Origin: Promethearchaeota archaeon
GTDB lineage: Archaea; Asgardarchaeota; Lokiarchaeia; Sigyniarchaeales; SOKP01
NCBI GenBank assembly: GCA_030599585.1
Contig: JAUVNS010000013.1
Location: forward strand, 62,001-126,000
Length of the DNA: 64,000 bases
Reading direction: 5' to 3'
The notes under the pieces are model-generated. The model saw nothing but the letters and a program-made list of their open reading frames with translations, was not told the DNA's origin and did not search any database. The position numbers and the translations under genes were made by a program. Each line of letters starts with the position of its first letter. Position 1 is the first letter of the stretch. Positions 7,797 to 16,926 of the stretch are shown one piece after another.

Positions 7797-9410
7797 ATGC
7801 CAGACTCAAATCTTTTACCACAAGAAATATTTGATAAACGAGAAGAGTATGGATTAGAAAAGTCCTTTGAAATGCTAACAGATATTATTGAAACTGATAA
7901 AGACAATAGTAAAAGAAAAGGAGCAATAAAATTCCTTAGCAAGATAATAAAATTAGTTCCTAGTTTAAACAACGAATGCTTTGCTACATTGGAAAATATC
8001 CTCATTTCTGAACTTAATATTGATGTAAAATGTGAAGGGGCAGAAGCTTTAGGAAAACTGAAGAACGATAAAGCACTCAAACCCTTAAAATGGACATTAG
8101 AACAGAAATCAGCTGGTGTTGACCTAAGATTGATAGTTTTGAAGGCAATAATGACAACGAAATTTAAAGAACCTCAAATTACAATTTTTATAAATGAATT
8201 AAATTCTGAATATAGTTCCATCAGAGAATATGTCACGAGTCAACTAGTGGGGCTTGAACCTGAAATTCTTACAAGGATATTATTGGAAAATTTAGAGAGT
8301 GAGAGCATCTCAAATAAACATAAATCAGAAATAATCAAACTAATTGGATATGAACTTTCTAGCATAAATGTTTCATTTCAAGATAGAGATTATATTAAAG
8401 TGAAATATCCTGAGGTCGTTTCCAGTTTACTTCGTAATAAAACAGTATTATTAGAACAAATTACTCGAAACTTAAAAACCGAAGATACTGAGTTAATTGA
8501 CTCAGCAACTTTGATATTGAGACTTTTAAGCCCCGAGATTAACAAGGATGTAATCAAATTACTATTAAGTGACGACTTCATAATTAGGAAAAACGCTATC
8601 ACTATAACTGGAAAGCTAAAGATAAAGGATGCTGTCGAACCTTTATTTTCAGGCTTAGATAATATTTATAGAGAAGTTAGCATAGCCACGATTGAAGCTT
8701 TAGGAGAAATTGGTGATCTTTCTTCTGTTTCCGAGTTGCTTGATGTTTTGAACGTTGAGGATATAAGCTTTGAATACACTGACATAGACATGAAGTTTTA
8801 CATAATGGATGCTGTAAAGAAAATTTATTCGAGCAATAAGGGGTCTAATTACGATTATCTGTTAACCAATTTAGAATCAAATAGCGAAACACTTAAGGAA
8901 AGTATCGCATTCATACTAGGAGAAATTGGAAATGAGGAATTTTCCGACCCTTTAACTAAATTACTGAAAACTAGGAATTTAGATGTTAAGAAAAACGCGA
9001 TTATAGCTCTAGGTAAAATTGGAAGCATTGATCCTATTTCACAATTAATAGAGATCTTAGAAAATCCAGATTCCTACTGGTTGATTAAAAAAGTAGCAAT
9101 GGATGCAATATATTACATTTTTCAGAGAAATTGGTATCGAATAAAGGATAATAATGTAGAATTTAAAAGAACATTAACCAAACACATCGCCACCTTAATT
9201 GAAGTTTTAAAGAAAAGCGAAGCAGAAAACGCTAAGGTTAAAATTAGTCTAATAAAATTCCTAGAGTTTTATGGTGATGAACCAGCTTTGAGTGCTTTGC
9301 TCGCAAGAGTAAACGATTTTCCTAGAATAGTTAGGATACACGCAAGCAATGCGATTAAAAAAATCGAAGATAAGATAGAGGAACGACTCGGCCTCGATAC
9401 AGTCGATTAA
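7797..9410 (+). CDS. HEAT-repeat protein
   Basis: This 537-residue protein is made almost wholly of helical pairs of about 30-35 residues. Several carry the HEAT/PBS-lyase signature, for example GALKPLKWTL-like, IKDAVEPLFSGLD, IEALGEIGD, FILGEIGNEEFSDPL and NAIIALGKIGSIDPISQLIEIL. Such solenoids are protein-binding scaffolds and no catalytic residue is visible. It has no signal peptide or membrane segment, so it should be cytoplasmic. It precedes a separate FrhB-like gene by about 120 bases, but the gap holds a T-rich stretch that may separate the transcripts. The partner is unknown. Confidence 0.8.
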   Translation: MPDSNLLPQEIFDKREEYGLEKSFEMLTDIIETDKDNSKRKGAIKFLSKIIKLVPSLNNECFATLENILISELNIDVKCEGAEALGKLKNDKALKPLKWTLEQKSAGVDLRLIVLKAIMTTKFKEPQITIFINELNSEYSSIREYVTSQLVGLEPEILTRILLENLESESISNKHKSEIIKLIGYELSSINVSFQDRDYIKVKYPEVVSSLLRNKTVLLEQITRNLKTEDTELIDSATLILRLLSPEINKDVIKLLLSDDFIIRKNAITITGKLKIKDAVEPLFSGLDNIYREVSIATIEALGEIGDLSSVSELLDVLNVEDISFEYTDIDMKFYIMDAVKKIYSSNKGSNYDYLLTNLESNSETLKESIAFILGEIGNEEFSDPLTKLLKTRNLDVKKNAIIALGKIGSIDPISQLIEILENPDSYWLIKKVAMDAIYYIFQRNWYRIKDNNVEFKRTLTKHIATLIEVLKKSEAENAKVKISLIKFLEFYGDEPALSALLARVNDFPRIVRIHASNAIKKIEDKIEERLGLDTVD

Positions 9411-9426
9411 ATGTGCAAAAAGACCC

Positions 9427-9440
9427 TTTTCCCTTTTTTT
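9427..9440 (+). terminator. T-tract terminator candidate after the HEAT-repeat gene
   Basis: Runs of four and seven T separated by CCC follow the stop codon of the HEAT gene by about 17 bases. Archaeal polymerase terminates on such T-rich stretches. No strong hairpin precedes it. Confidence 0.4.
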
Positions 9441-9531
9441 AGTAAATTTTAATATATGTAATCCATAACCATAACATAATTATCAAATTATTAAATCTGG
9501 CTAATAGAAAGTTTTTGATGATTAATAGAAA

Positions 9532-11031
9532 ATGACGGAAAATCCAACTGAACACGAGTCAGAATCTACTCAATATGATTATTCCTTTGATTATATTCAA
9601 AAGAAACTCGAGGGGAAAAAAGACTCCTATGGAATGTTAATGAAGGAAATAGTTCGAGCAGGTATCTGTACTGAGTGTGGAACATGTGCCGCCGTTTGTC
9701 CAGTGCTCGAATGGGACCATTTGGCTGGACAACCTAAGTTAATAGGCAAATGCACTGGCTGTGGAATTTGTTACAATCAATGCCCCCGAACTATTACCGA
9801 CCCGATTCAATTGATGGGAGAATTCAAGACAGGGTATGTGTCGAATACAAATATTCCAGAAGTAGTTGGAGCTCAAGATGGAGGGACTGTGACTTCTTTA
9901 TTATGTTATTTGTTCGCTGAGCATTTAATTGATGCAGCAATTGTTTCAACAAAAGATCCTAAAAATCCATGGCATCCAGTTTCACAAATTATTACAAATA
10001 AAGAGGAGGCCATTAAAGCAGCCGGTTCCATTTATTGCCATTCTCAAACTGTTGAAGCTCTAATGGACGCAATACGAGAAGGTTATCGCTCGATTGCTTT
10101 TGTTGGCACACCCTGCAATATCGATGCTGTTGATAAGATGACGAGCTCTCCAGCAGGCATGTTAAAATATTTCATGCGAGCACATATTCTTAAGATTGGC
10201 TTATTCTGCATGGATTCGTTTGCTCCTGAAACACTTTATCCGTTTTTTGAAACAGATGGCATAGAATTAGCTAAAGTAGTAAAAATGGATATCAATAAGG
10301 GAAAGTTCCACATATATTACGATCACGATGGAGAACCAGTAAAATCATACTCCATTAGGGAATTACACAAATTCAAATCTTCGAGTTGTAATTTCTGTAC
10401 AGATCTGACTGCTGAAAATGCAGACATTTCAATAGGTTCTGTCGGAAGCGGTCCTAAGAAAAACACGGCTTTTGCAAGAACTGGGATTGGAACAGAGATA
10501 ATTGAAGATGCTGCGAAAAAAGGGTATCTACAAATCGAACCTTATAACGCTATTAATTTAAACGCAGTATTGTTTCTAGCCAAACTTAAAAAAGTTTCTA
10601 AATATAATATTCAAAAACGTAAAGTTTTTATCGTCCAAGACTCTCAAAAACAAGAGGAACCAAAATTTGAAACAAAACCGGAAGCAGAGCAAACAATAAC
10701 GAAGCCGTTGGGTTCCAGAAAATTCTTGAAAGTCTCAAAAAGTATTAACGAGGAAGACGTTGTGCTAAAGATTTCGTTAACCAATTCTGTTGGTTATCTC
10801 TTGGAAGATATAAAGATTAGGATTGTCATAGTCGAAGAGCTTTTTGAAAAGAAGCCATGGATAACTTCAATCAGAGAATTATTTCCTTACGAAACAATAG
10901 AAATAGGTTATCCTTTAGAAACCGTTAATAACGACATAGTCTACTCCAACGTACTAGTAGAAGCATCAACGGAAAAATTTGGAAAAATTTTCTCAAGAAC
11001 CTTTAAATTAGCCCCAAAAGAAGAAAAATGA
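9532..11031 (+). CDS. FrhB-like Fe-S flavoprotein with C-terminal beta-sandwich-like domain
   Basis: Residues 35-90 carry two cluster motifs (CTECGTCAAVCP and CTGCGICYNQCP). Residues 100-365 are an FrhB domain with DGGTVTS, GTPCN, CNFCTDLT and SIGSVGSG. A linker rich in Gln, Glu and Pro (about 370-400) follows. The last 100 residues are beta-rich with alternating hydrophobics (KISLTN, IKIRIVIVEELF, VLVEAST), like an Ig/CARDB-type sandwich. It is a paralogue of the two FrhB-like genes of the hdr operon but stands alone, about 4 kb away. It could be an alternative electron-transfer subunit. No transmembrane segment is present. The gene ends with TGA as a normal stop. Confidence 0.82.
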   Translation: MTENPTEHESESTQYDYSFDYIQKKLEGKKDSYGMLMKEIVRAGICTECGTCAAVCPVLEWDHLAGQPKLIGKCTGCGICYNQCPRTITDPIQLMGEFKTGYVSNTNIPEVVGAQDGGTVTSLLCYLFAEHLIDAAIVSTKDPKNPWHPVSQIITNKEEAIKAAGSIYCHSQTVEALMDAIREGYRSIAFVGTPCNIDAVDKMTSSPAGMLKYFMRAHILKIGLFCMDSFAPETLYPFFETDGIELAKVVKMDINKGKFHIYYDHDGEPVKSYSIRELHKFKSSSCNFCTDLTAENADISIGSVGSGPKKNTAFARTGIGTEIIEDAAKKGYLQIEPYNAINLNAVLFLAKLKKVSKYNIQKRKVFIVQDSQKQEEPKFETKPEAEQTITKPLGSRKFLKVSKSINEEDVVLKISLTNSVGYLLEDIKIRIVIVEELFEKKPWITSIRELFPYETIEIGYPLETVNNDIVYSNVLVEASTEKFGKIFSRTFKLAPKEEK

Positions 11032-11050
11032 TACTATTCCCTACGAGTTC

Positions 11051-12238
11051 CTATGCTGAATTTTCAGGGCTAATCAAGATAGTATCTTCGCAAAAAATTT
11101 CAAACACTACTTTACAATACCTAAGTTTACTATTTAGTAGTTTTAAAATGTTTTCACCAAAATGTCTAAGGTTTTTGGAATAATAGATTTTTTGATTACC
11201 TTGTTCGATTATGTACGAGTGAATCAATTCTCTGGTTTTGTCGTGTCCTTGCTTTTTTAAATATTTTTTCCAATGAACCGATACTCTAGTAATTTTCTCG
11301 ATTTTAGTATCTGGGTAAAAAATTTTATCAAAAATCAAATCGTGAAGATGGATTAATATATTACCCAGTTTTTCGAGATAATCAGAAATCGCATAAGAAT
11401 GTCTTACAAGACTGATCATATTCGAGATGATTCTGGTACTCCTAGTATTCGCGCACTCTTCAAATGATTTCCAGCTTTCATACCATTCGTCGATAGAAAA
11501 TCCTTCTGATTTACTGAAAACCATTGCAACATTTATAATATCACTGAGATCAACATTATGACCTCTATTCAGTTTCTTCTTAAAAATATCTTTTAAATCT
11601 GAGCCATCGAGATATGTTCCTGCTCCAAAATCAAGCCCTTGATTTATATCATTGGATGCAATAAGTACGTGTTCCTTGGTAGCATGTGAAATTGGATCTT
11701 CCCAGTAAACTGTTTTTTCCCATTCTTTCGTAATTTTATTTTTTATCCATCCGTTCGTTTCCAAGACGTGTTCGAGTAAATCAATCGTGTAAATCCAAAG
11801 ATCAATGTCATCCGTAAATCTTTTTCTTCTCCAATCTCGGGATGTATATTTTCCCAAATATAATTTCACCGTTCCTCTTACCAATGCAAATTTTCCGTTT
11901 TTCATTGCTTCGACCGCGTCCGTATGATACGGAGCATTAGTATTGTTAGATATTTTTACAATTTCATTCAAAATGACCCTTGCTTCTGTGGCTACTATAT
12001 CTGTTGGAATGTTTCCGTCTGACGGATATTCCCTTGATCCACCCTCTATAAATTTTTGAAATAACTTAAAATCATTTGAAGGAATTGAATATCGTGAATT
12101 TTCAAACATTTTTTTAGTAAAAACATAATGCGTAAAACCATCGAGATCTTCATAAGTATCTTTCGTTATTGAATTAATAATTCTAAGGTTATCACCTTTT
12201 ATCATTTCATCAGCATTACAATCCCAAATATCGTTCAT
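11051..12238 (-). CDS. Putative nucleotidyltransferase-superfamily protein
   Basis: This is a 395-residue cytoplasmic protein. Residues about 115-150 hold a stretch with a small RGT motif, then RKRFTDDIDLWIY. This resembles the nucleotidyltransferase signature in which a Gly-rich turn is followed by a Dx[DE] metal pair, as in AbiEii-type proteins. A later acidic segment and the GGxLD-like stretch around residue 205 could complete the site. The rest is helical. It ends 20 bases from the FrhB-like gene in convergent orientation and diverges from the Rag-like GTPase gene. The 210-base AT-rich gap between them should hold both promoters. The assignment rests on one motif and may be wrong. Confidence 0.4.
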   Translation of the reverse strand: MNDIWDCNADEMIKGDNLRIINSITKDTYEDLDGFTHYVFTKKMFENSRYSIPSNDFKLFQKFIEGGSREYPSDGNIPTDIVATEARVILNEIVKISNNTNAPYHTDAVEAMKNGKFALVRGTVKLYLGKYTSRDWRRKRFTDDIDLWIYTIDLLEHVLETNGWIKNKITKEWEKTVYWEDPISHATKEHVLIASNDINQGLDFGAGTYLDGSDLKDIFKKKLNRGHNVDLSDIINVAMVFSKSEGFSIDEWYESWKSFEECANTRSTRIISNMISLVRHSYAISDYLEKLGNILIHLHDLIFDKIFYPDTKIEKITRVSVHWKKYLKKQGHDKTRELIHSYIIEQGNQKIYYSKNLRHFGENILKLLNSKLRYCKVVFEIFCEDTILISPENSA

Positions 12239-12449
12239 GACAAAAACCTATTTTTTAACTACTTATATGTCAAGTGGCTTTATAATTTTATCTATGGTTT
12301 CATTATTTAATATTTTTGAATGAATTTCATAAGTAATTGATTGATTTAAATTATCAAATACTCAAATCCTATACTTTTTTAACACTTAATTCATTGCAAA
12401 AATTAATTATTAAATGTTAATAAGTAATAATTGCTAAAGGTGATTAATC

Positions 12450-13358
12450 CTGAAGATAAGCTTAGTTGGTTTGGGGGGCTGCGGTAAGACGAGTCTTTAC
12501 TCCGTAGCATTTGCTGAGACGAAACCAGAGGATACCAAGAAATTGAGTCCAACAATTTTATATGAAACGAGAAGGCATCCCTTTCTTGGACTTCAAGTTG
12601 GAATTTTCGATTTCGGTGGCCAGGAACAATATCGAAAAGAGTATATGGACCGGCCAGACATCTTCAAAGGAACCGATGTATTAATTTGTGTCGTTGATCT
12701 GCACGATCCGAATTCTTTTGATCAAGCGAAAGAGTATTTTGAGGGCTTATTGGATATCCATCGGAAAAATAACGAAAAGCCTAAAGTCCTATTGTTCTTG
12801 CATAAGTACGATACTGAGGACTATCAGAAAGAAATGCTGGATACTAACGTAAAGAACGCTAAGGAACTCTTTTTAGATGTCTTTAAAGATTACGATTTCG
12901 AATCAAAACTCACGAGTATTTATCAGCAAGATGAATTGGCTAAAATTTTCCGCGATATATTGATTTCCTCGTATAAAGACCTAAAGAAATCTGTAGAAAA
13001 GGCTGAAAGTCAACTTGAGGAAATAAAAGCAAAAATAATAATTTCTGATGTTTCTGGTAATGTATTGGTTCATAACGTTCAAGGTGTTAGTAGTGGTTTG
13101 ACATTAAGGGGGGACTTAAGGGATTTTATTGACGCATGTAATACCGTAAGAGAGAATATTTTTATGTCCGATTCATGCCGTTTCACGGGTCAAAGTGAGG
13201 ACGGAAAAGGGATCGAGCTCCATATCTTTAAATATATTATCTCCGTATTTGTTATGAAGTCAGGAGAATTAGAAAGAGAATCTCAGGACAAGTTAAATGT
13301 GCTACTTAACGATATGAAATTATTTGCAGATTTGATCATTTCTGCGCATAATGATTAG
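12450..13358 (+). CDS. Rag/Gtr-like small GTPase with C-terminal roadblock-like domain
   Basis: The P-loop GLGGCGKTS begins at about residue 7. Switch II reads DFGGQEQY, and the base-recognition motif is HKYD, as in Rag GTPases (HKMD) rather than NKxD. The G domain spans about 1-175. A short coiled linker leads to a 115-residue alpha/beta domain (about 180-300) that resembles a roadblock fold (KIIISDVSGNVLVH and later strands). This is the domain order of eukaryotic RagA/Gtr1. Standard calling starts at TTG 12471 inside the P-loop and would destroy the nucleotide site. The frame is closed upstream by TGA at 12441. The likely start is CTG 12450, with GGTGAT (complementary to the 16S tail) at 12439-12444. 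G-domain identity is secure and the roadblock assignment moderate. Confidence 0.75.
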   Translation: MKISLVGLGGCGKTSLYSVAFAETKPEDTKKLSPTILYETRRHPFLGLQVGIFDFGGQEQYRKEYMDRPDIFKGTDVLICVVDLHDPNSFDQAKEYFEGLLDIHRKNNEKPKVLLFLHKYDTEDYQKEMLDTNVKNAKELFLDVFKDYDFESKLTSIYQQDELAKIFRDILISSYKDLKKSVEKAESQLEEIKAKIIISDVSGNVLVHNVQGVSSGLTLRGDLRDFIDACNTVRENIFMSDSCRFTGQSEDGKGIELHIFKYIISVFVMKSGELERESQDKLNVLLNDMKLFADLIISAHND

Positions 13359-13497
13359 AACTTGAGAAATAAGTATTAATTTTTTCTTTTAAATTTCTAT
13401 TATTGAAAATTGTATTTAAATATAATTTTGAAATCTATCTCCTTTAATAATTATTAAAAAAAGAGCTCTGATTCTAAAAATCTTAATAATAATAAAT

Positions 13498-14868
13498 CTA
13501 GTTTTCTAACAATTTGCGAATGTATCTATCTTTATTTTTATTAAAAAATTCTGATATATCGTTATTTGTCGGATTTGTATCCATAATTTTATCTATAAGC
13601 AAATCTCTAGCTTGAGCAAATGTCTTATCCCATAATTTATAAGCTATGTGATCTAGATTGACTACATTAAGTATTTCTTTTATCTGTTTTCGTGAAGCAT
13701 TGATTAAAATAAGATCTTTAAAAATATAATTGAAATATGCTAATTTTGCTTTATAATATCCTCCCCAAAAATTAATAACATAATGTCTCAACGCCATTCT
13801 CGATAAAGCAGGAAAAAATTCAATCATTCTATCATAATCATAACCTTCTACGATATATGTTGCTATTGTTTCTTTTAAAAGCTTTAGTCTTACTTGCGTA
13901 AAACTCATGTTATATATTATTTGACACCATCTCCCAATTTTTTGCTCTGTAACTCTATTTCCATCTAAACCAATCATTGGGGCAATAGCTATTTTGCGAT
14001 ATCCTTTTTTAATAAGTGGTTCAATCGTGTCTTTGATAAATTGATATCTTAATTCCATATAAGTGAATGAATATCCTGATTTTGGTTTTTTATATTCTCT
14101 TTTTATTCTATCTAAAATTGTTTCTTTTGTAACATTAAAATGTTGAGCAATTTGCGTTAAAGGAGCCTTCATCAAATCAATTGTAATTGACTTTCGCAAC
14201 ATTGTATCTAGTTCCTTCATCGGTATTTCAATCCATGAAGGGCTTTTGTTCCCAATCAGGGGAAGTTTTCCATCTAAATCTCCTATTATTTCATTATAAC
14301 CTTTTCTAAGATCATAGCCATCTTCATTATCAGTCCTAAAAAAATACAATTGCCAAAAAATTTCTTTAGCACTAAGATTTTGCTCATTACAACAAACATC
14401 TAAGATTTCATAACTAAAAGATTTTGGTTCGTTTAAAGATTTGCGTATAATTCGATTAAAGCGTGCATTATTTATGTATTCACTGTTGTTATTTACTCTA
14501 AATGAGTCTGATTTATATATATTCCAACGTTTTTTAAAAGTTAATATTGTCTTCCCTATTCGGTTTTTATTTCTTTTATTGTATGTGATTTTATAAATTA
14601 TTCCATAATATTCTTTGAATCCTTGAATAAACTCCTTATACAGTTCATTTATCTCATCCTGAGAAAGCTTTACTCTACTTTTGGAAAAATCTAAATTAAA
14701 AGTTTTTAGGTATTTAGAGAAGATATTATCAAATTTTCTTAGATAATAGTCTAAAAATTCTAATGCATCACTATAACAATGAGAAACAAGTTTTTCATCA
14801 CAATTCAAGAAGGGATATTTAGGTGCGACAAAACTATCTTTATTGAATCGATTGCCTTTCTTTTCCAT
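13498..14868 (-). CDS. GIY-YIG nuclease-domain protein with several helix-turn-helix segments
   Basis: Residues about 90-190 fit a GIY-YIG domain: YGIIYKITY, RIGKT, then FKKRW holding the conserved Arg. Further on are a Glu-containing helix (AKEIFWQLYFF) and a closing GYDLRKG. The next 250 residues contain repeated HTH-like units (for example PLTQIAQHFNVTKETILDRI) with conserved aromatic positions. The Tyr of the classical YIG is replaced by Arg. Such proteins resemble homing or repair nucleases and may bind and nick DNA. ATG 14868 was taken as the start, and an upstream TTG at 14895 is possible. The gene is AT-rich and stands alone between the Rag-like GTPase and the DRG gene. It may be a mobile or selfish element, but no repeats flank it. 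Confidence 0.6.
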   Translation of the reverse strand: MEKKGNRFNKDSFVAPKYPFLNCDEKLVSHCYSDALEFLDYYLRKFDNIFSKYLKTFNLDFSKSRVKLSQDEINELYKEFIQGFKEYYGIIYKITYNKRNKNRIGKTILTFKKRWNIYKSDSFRVNNNSEYINNARFNRIIRKSLNEPKSFSYEILDVCCNEQNLSAKEIFWQLYFFRTDNEDGYDLRKGYNEIIGDLDGKLPLIGNKSPSWIEIPMKELDTMLRKSITIDLMKAPLTQIAQHFNVTKETILDRIKREYKKPKSGYSFTYMELRYQFIKDTIEPLIKKGYRKIAIAPMIGLDGNRVTEQKIGRWCQIIYNMSFTQVRLKLLKETIATYIVEGYDYDRMIEFFPALSRMALRHYVINFWGGYYKAKLAYFNYIFKDLILINASRKQIKEILNVVNLDHIAYKLWDKTFAQARDLLIDKIMDTNPTNNDISEFFNKNKDRYIRKLLEN

Positions 14869-15108
14869 ATCTAACTCTTTTTTTATTTTCCTCAAGCATA
14901 TTTAGCTAATTAAACTTAAAATTTAATTACCCTCCTCTAAATTTCTAAAATAATCTTTATCTATAGATTTAATAATTTCAGCTCACAACGACTAACCTCA
15001 ATATCAATTTATTTATTTTTACTTTTATCTCTTTTTTAGTATTTAACTCTTTGAGTAAATATTTTCGAAAAATTTTTTGTATTTGCATTATTATTAAAAT
15101 TGTATCAA

Positions 15109-16245
15109 ATGTCGGAAAAAGTAGAAGATCGAATTAAAGAATTAGAAGAACGATTGGCTTCCACGAAGGTAAATAAGGCAACGCAAAAAAGTATTAACTT
15201 CATTAAAGCACAGCTAGCGAAACTCAGAGAAGATCTGATTCGTATTGCCAGTTCTAAGAAAGGCGGTGGTGGTGGCTTTGGAATTAAAAGAACCGGAGAT
15301 GCTCAAGTGGCATTCATTGGATTTCCCTCAGTTGGGAAATCTTCTTTATTAAATTTGCTAACTGAAGGTAATACTAAATCTAAAGTTGCAGCATATGATT
15401 TTACTACTGTTACAGCCATACCGGGCATGATGGATATCGAAGAAGCGAAAGTTCAGCTTATAGATTTACCGGGAATAATTTTAGGTGCTGCGGCTGGTAA
15501 AGGAAGGGGAAAAGAAGTATTAGCAGTGGTACGCTCGGCAGAGTTAGTGCTAATTATAATATGTTTTCGTTCTGATGGGACAATTAATTTTTCTGATTTG
15601 AAATCTATTAGAATGGAGTTAAATAACGCAGGGATCCGGTTAAATACAAGACCACCTAGGATTGTTATTAAAGAGCGTACGCGCGGAGGAATTTATTTTA
15701 CTTACAAAGGCCATCAAATCATGGATACAGACGAAGTAAAAGCTCTAATGAACGAACTGAAAGTCAGAAACGCTGGTGTTTATTTCTCTGAACCAGATAC
15801 TACGCCAGATCAATTAATAGATTTTGTATTTGGAAATCGTATCTACACAAGAGAATTTGTTGTCATAAATAAATCAGATCTAATGAAAACACCAATTTCC
15901 CCTGTAGAGATTACAGAAGCAATTGGTCACGAACATTGGGTTATGATCTCAGCTAAAAATAAAGAAAATATTAACACACTTAGGCATAATATCTTCACTG
16001 AGCTAAATTTGATCCGCGTATTTTTAAAGCCACCAAGAGAGGAGGCTGATATGGATGAGCCAATAATTCTCCACCACGGCGATACGCTGGAGAAACTCTG
16101 TCGTAAGATTCACAACCGATTCATAAAAGATTATCGCTACTCGTTAGTCTGGGGTAAATCTGCTAAACATCCAGGTCAAAAATTTGAGAACCTAGATCAT
16201 GTTATTGAAGATGGAGACATCATCTCGATTTATTTGAAGCGATAA
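15109..16245 (+). CDS. DRG/Rbg-family Obg-type GTPase
   Basis: Residues 1-55 form the charged N-terminal helices of the DRG family. GFGIKRTGDAQVAFIGFPSVGKSSLL holds the P-loop. YDFTTVTAIPG is switch I, DLPG is G3 and NKSD is G4. The last 75 residues are a TGS domain that ends in a basic SIYLKR. DRG proteins are conserved in archaea and eukaryotes and associate with ribosomes. Length (378) is normal. ATG 15109 matches the usual MSEK-type N-terminus better than the TTG 9 bases upstream, and no clear Shine-Dalgarno is present. The 213-base gap before it is AT-rich and carries nothing recognisable beyond a promoter. Confidence 0.92.
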   Translation: MSEKVEDRIKELEERLASTKVNKATQKSINFIKAQLAKLREDLIRIASSKKGGGGGFGIKRTGDAQVAFIGFPSVGKSSLLNLLTEGNTKSKVAAYDFTTVTAIPGMMDIEEAKVQLIDLPGIILGAAAGKGRGKEVLAVVRSAELVLIIICFRSDGTINFSDLKSIRMELNNAGIRLNTRPPRIVIKERTRGGIYFTYKGHQIMDTDEVKALMNELKVRNAGVYFSEPDTTPDQLIDFVFGNRIYTREFVVINKSDLMKTPISPVEITEAIGHEHWVMISAKNKENINTLRHNIFTELNLIRVFLKPPREEADMDEPIILHHGDTLEKLCRKIHNRFIKDYRYSLVWGKSAKHPGQKFENLDHVIEDGDIISIYLKR

Positions 16246-16279
16246 TTGGAATTTTCATAGTTTGTATAATTAATAAAAC

Positions 16280-16918
16280 CTAAGTGTAAAAAATCCTATA
16301 TAACTCATCATAAATCTCCGCAAGTTTGGAGATTCTATATGGATCGTTTTCCTGTAATGATTGAAGGAGATAAGAATTTAAACCTTGAGGATTTTTAATC
16401 CACTCTAAAAAGCCTTCCACTTCCGCCTTAAGATATGGATCAACTGAGGGTTGTGCTAATCTACTGCTCATATCAGCCAAATCATTGTCACCGGAATCAT
16501 CTACTTTGGTTTCACTAAATTGTAATTTTGATCCTTTTCTCATCATAGCGGCTGCCCTCGCTATAGCGGGGTACGCCATATGCATCCAATTTTTTGCTTT
16601 GTGCTTGATATGAGCTATAATATACACATCAGTTCCTGGTATGGATGAACCAACTAAGTGTCCCTTTTTCTGTCGGTTAGTAGCTATAAATCTTTCAGGT
16701 TGCATTTGAAGAACTGAATATCTTATGCGATTCATATTCACAAACTGAGCACTACCGCTACTCCAACTATCTAATACTCCTTTAACGTCTTTTGATACCT
16801 TCCAGTTGGCAGTTGAGTGAAGAACTTTTGCGTTACTATTAATCACAACTACTTCTGTCGCATCTGAATAATGTTTTTTTAAGCTTTTTACAATTAATTT
16901 ATAATTGACTATACTCAT
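16280..16918 (-). CDS. Roadblock/longin-like protein
   Basis: This is a 212-residue soluble protein. The first 120 residues alternate strands and helices in a pattern like roadblock/LC7 domains: EVVVINSNAKVLHSTANW, then a central strand around RIRYSVLQMQPERFIA, then DVYIIAHI, and a closing helix rich in Ala. The C-terminal 80 residues are helical with no motif. Roadblock proteins act as platforms or regulators for small GTPases, and Asgard genomes carry many. It lies 8 bases after the 459-residue unknown gene, so the two are one operon and may form a pair. The assignment is by pattern only. Confidence 0.45.
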   Translation of the reverse strand: MSIVNYKLIVKSLKKHYSDATEVVVINSNAKVLHSTANWKVSKDVKGVLDSWSSGSAQFVNMNRIRYSVLQMQPERFIATNRQKKGHLVGSSIPGTDVYIIAHIKHKAKNWMHMAYPAIARAAAMMRKGSKLQFSETKVDDSGDNDLADMSSRLAQPSVDPYLKAEVEGFLEWIKNPQGLNSYLLQSLQENDPYRISKLAEIYDELYRIFYT

Positions 16919-16926
16919 CCACCAAT

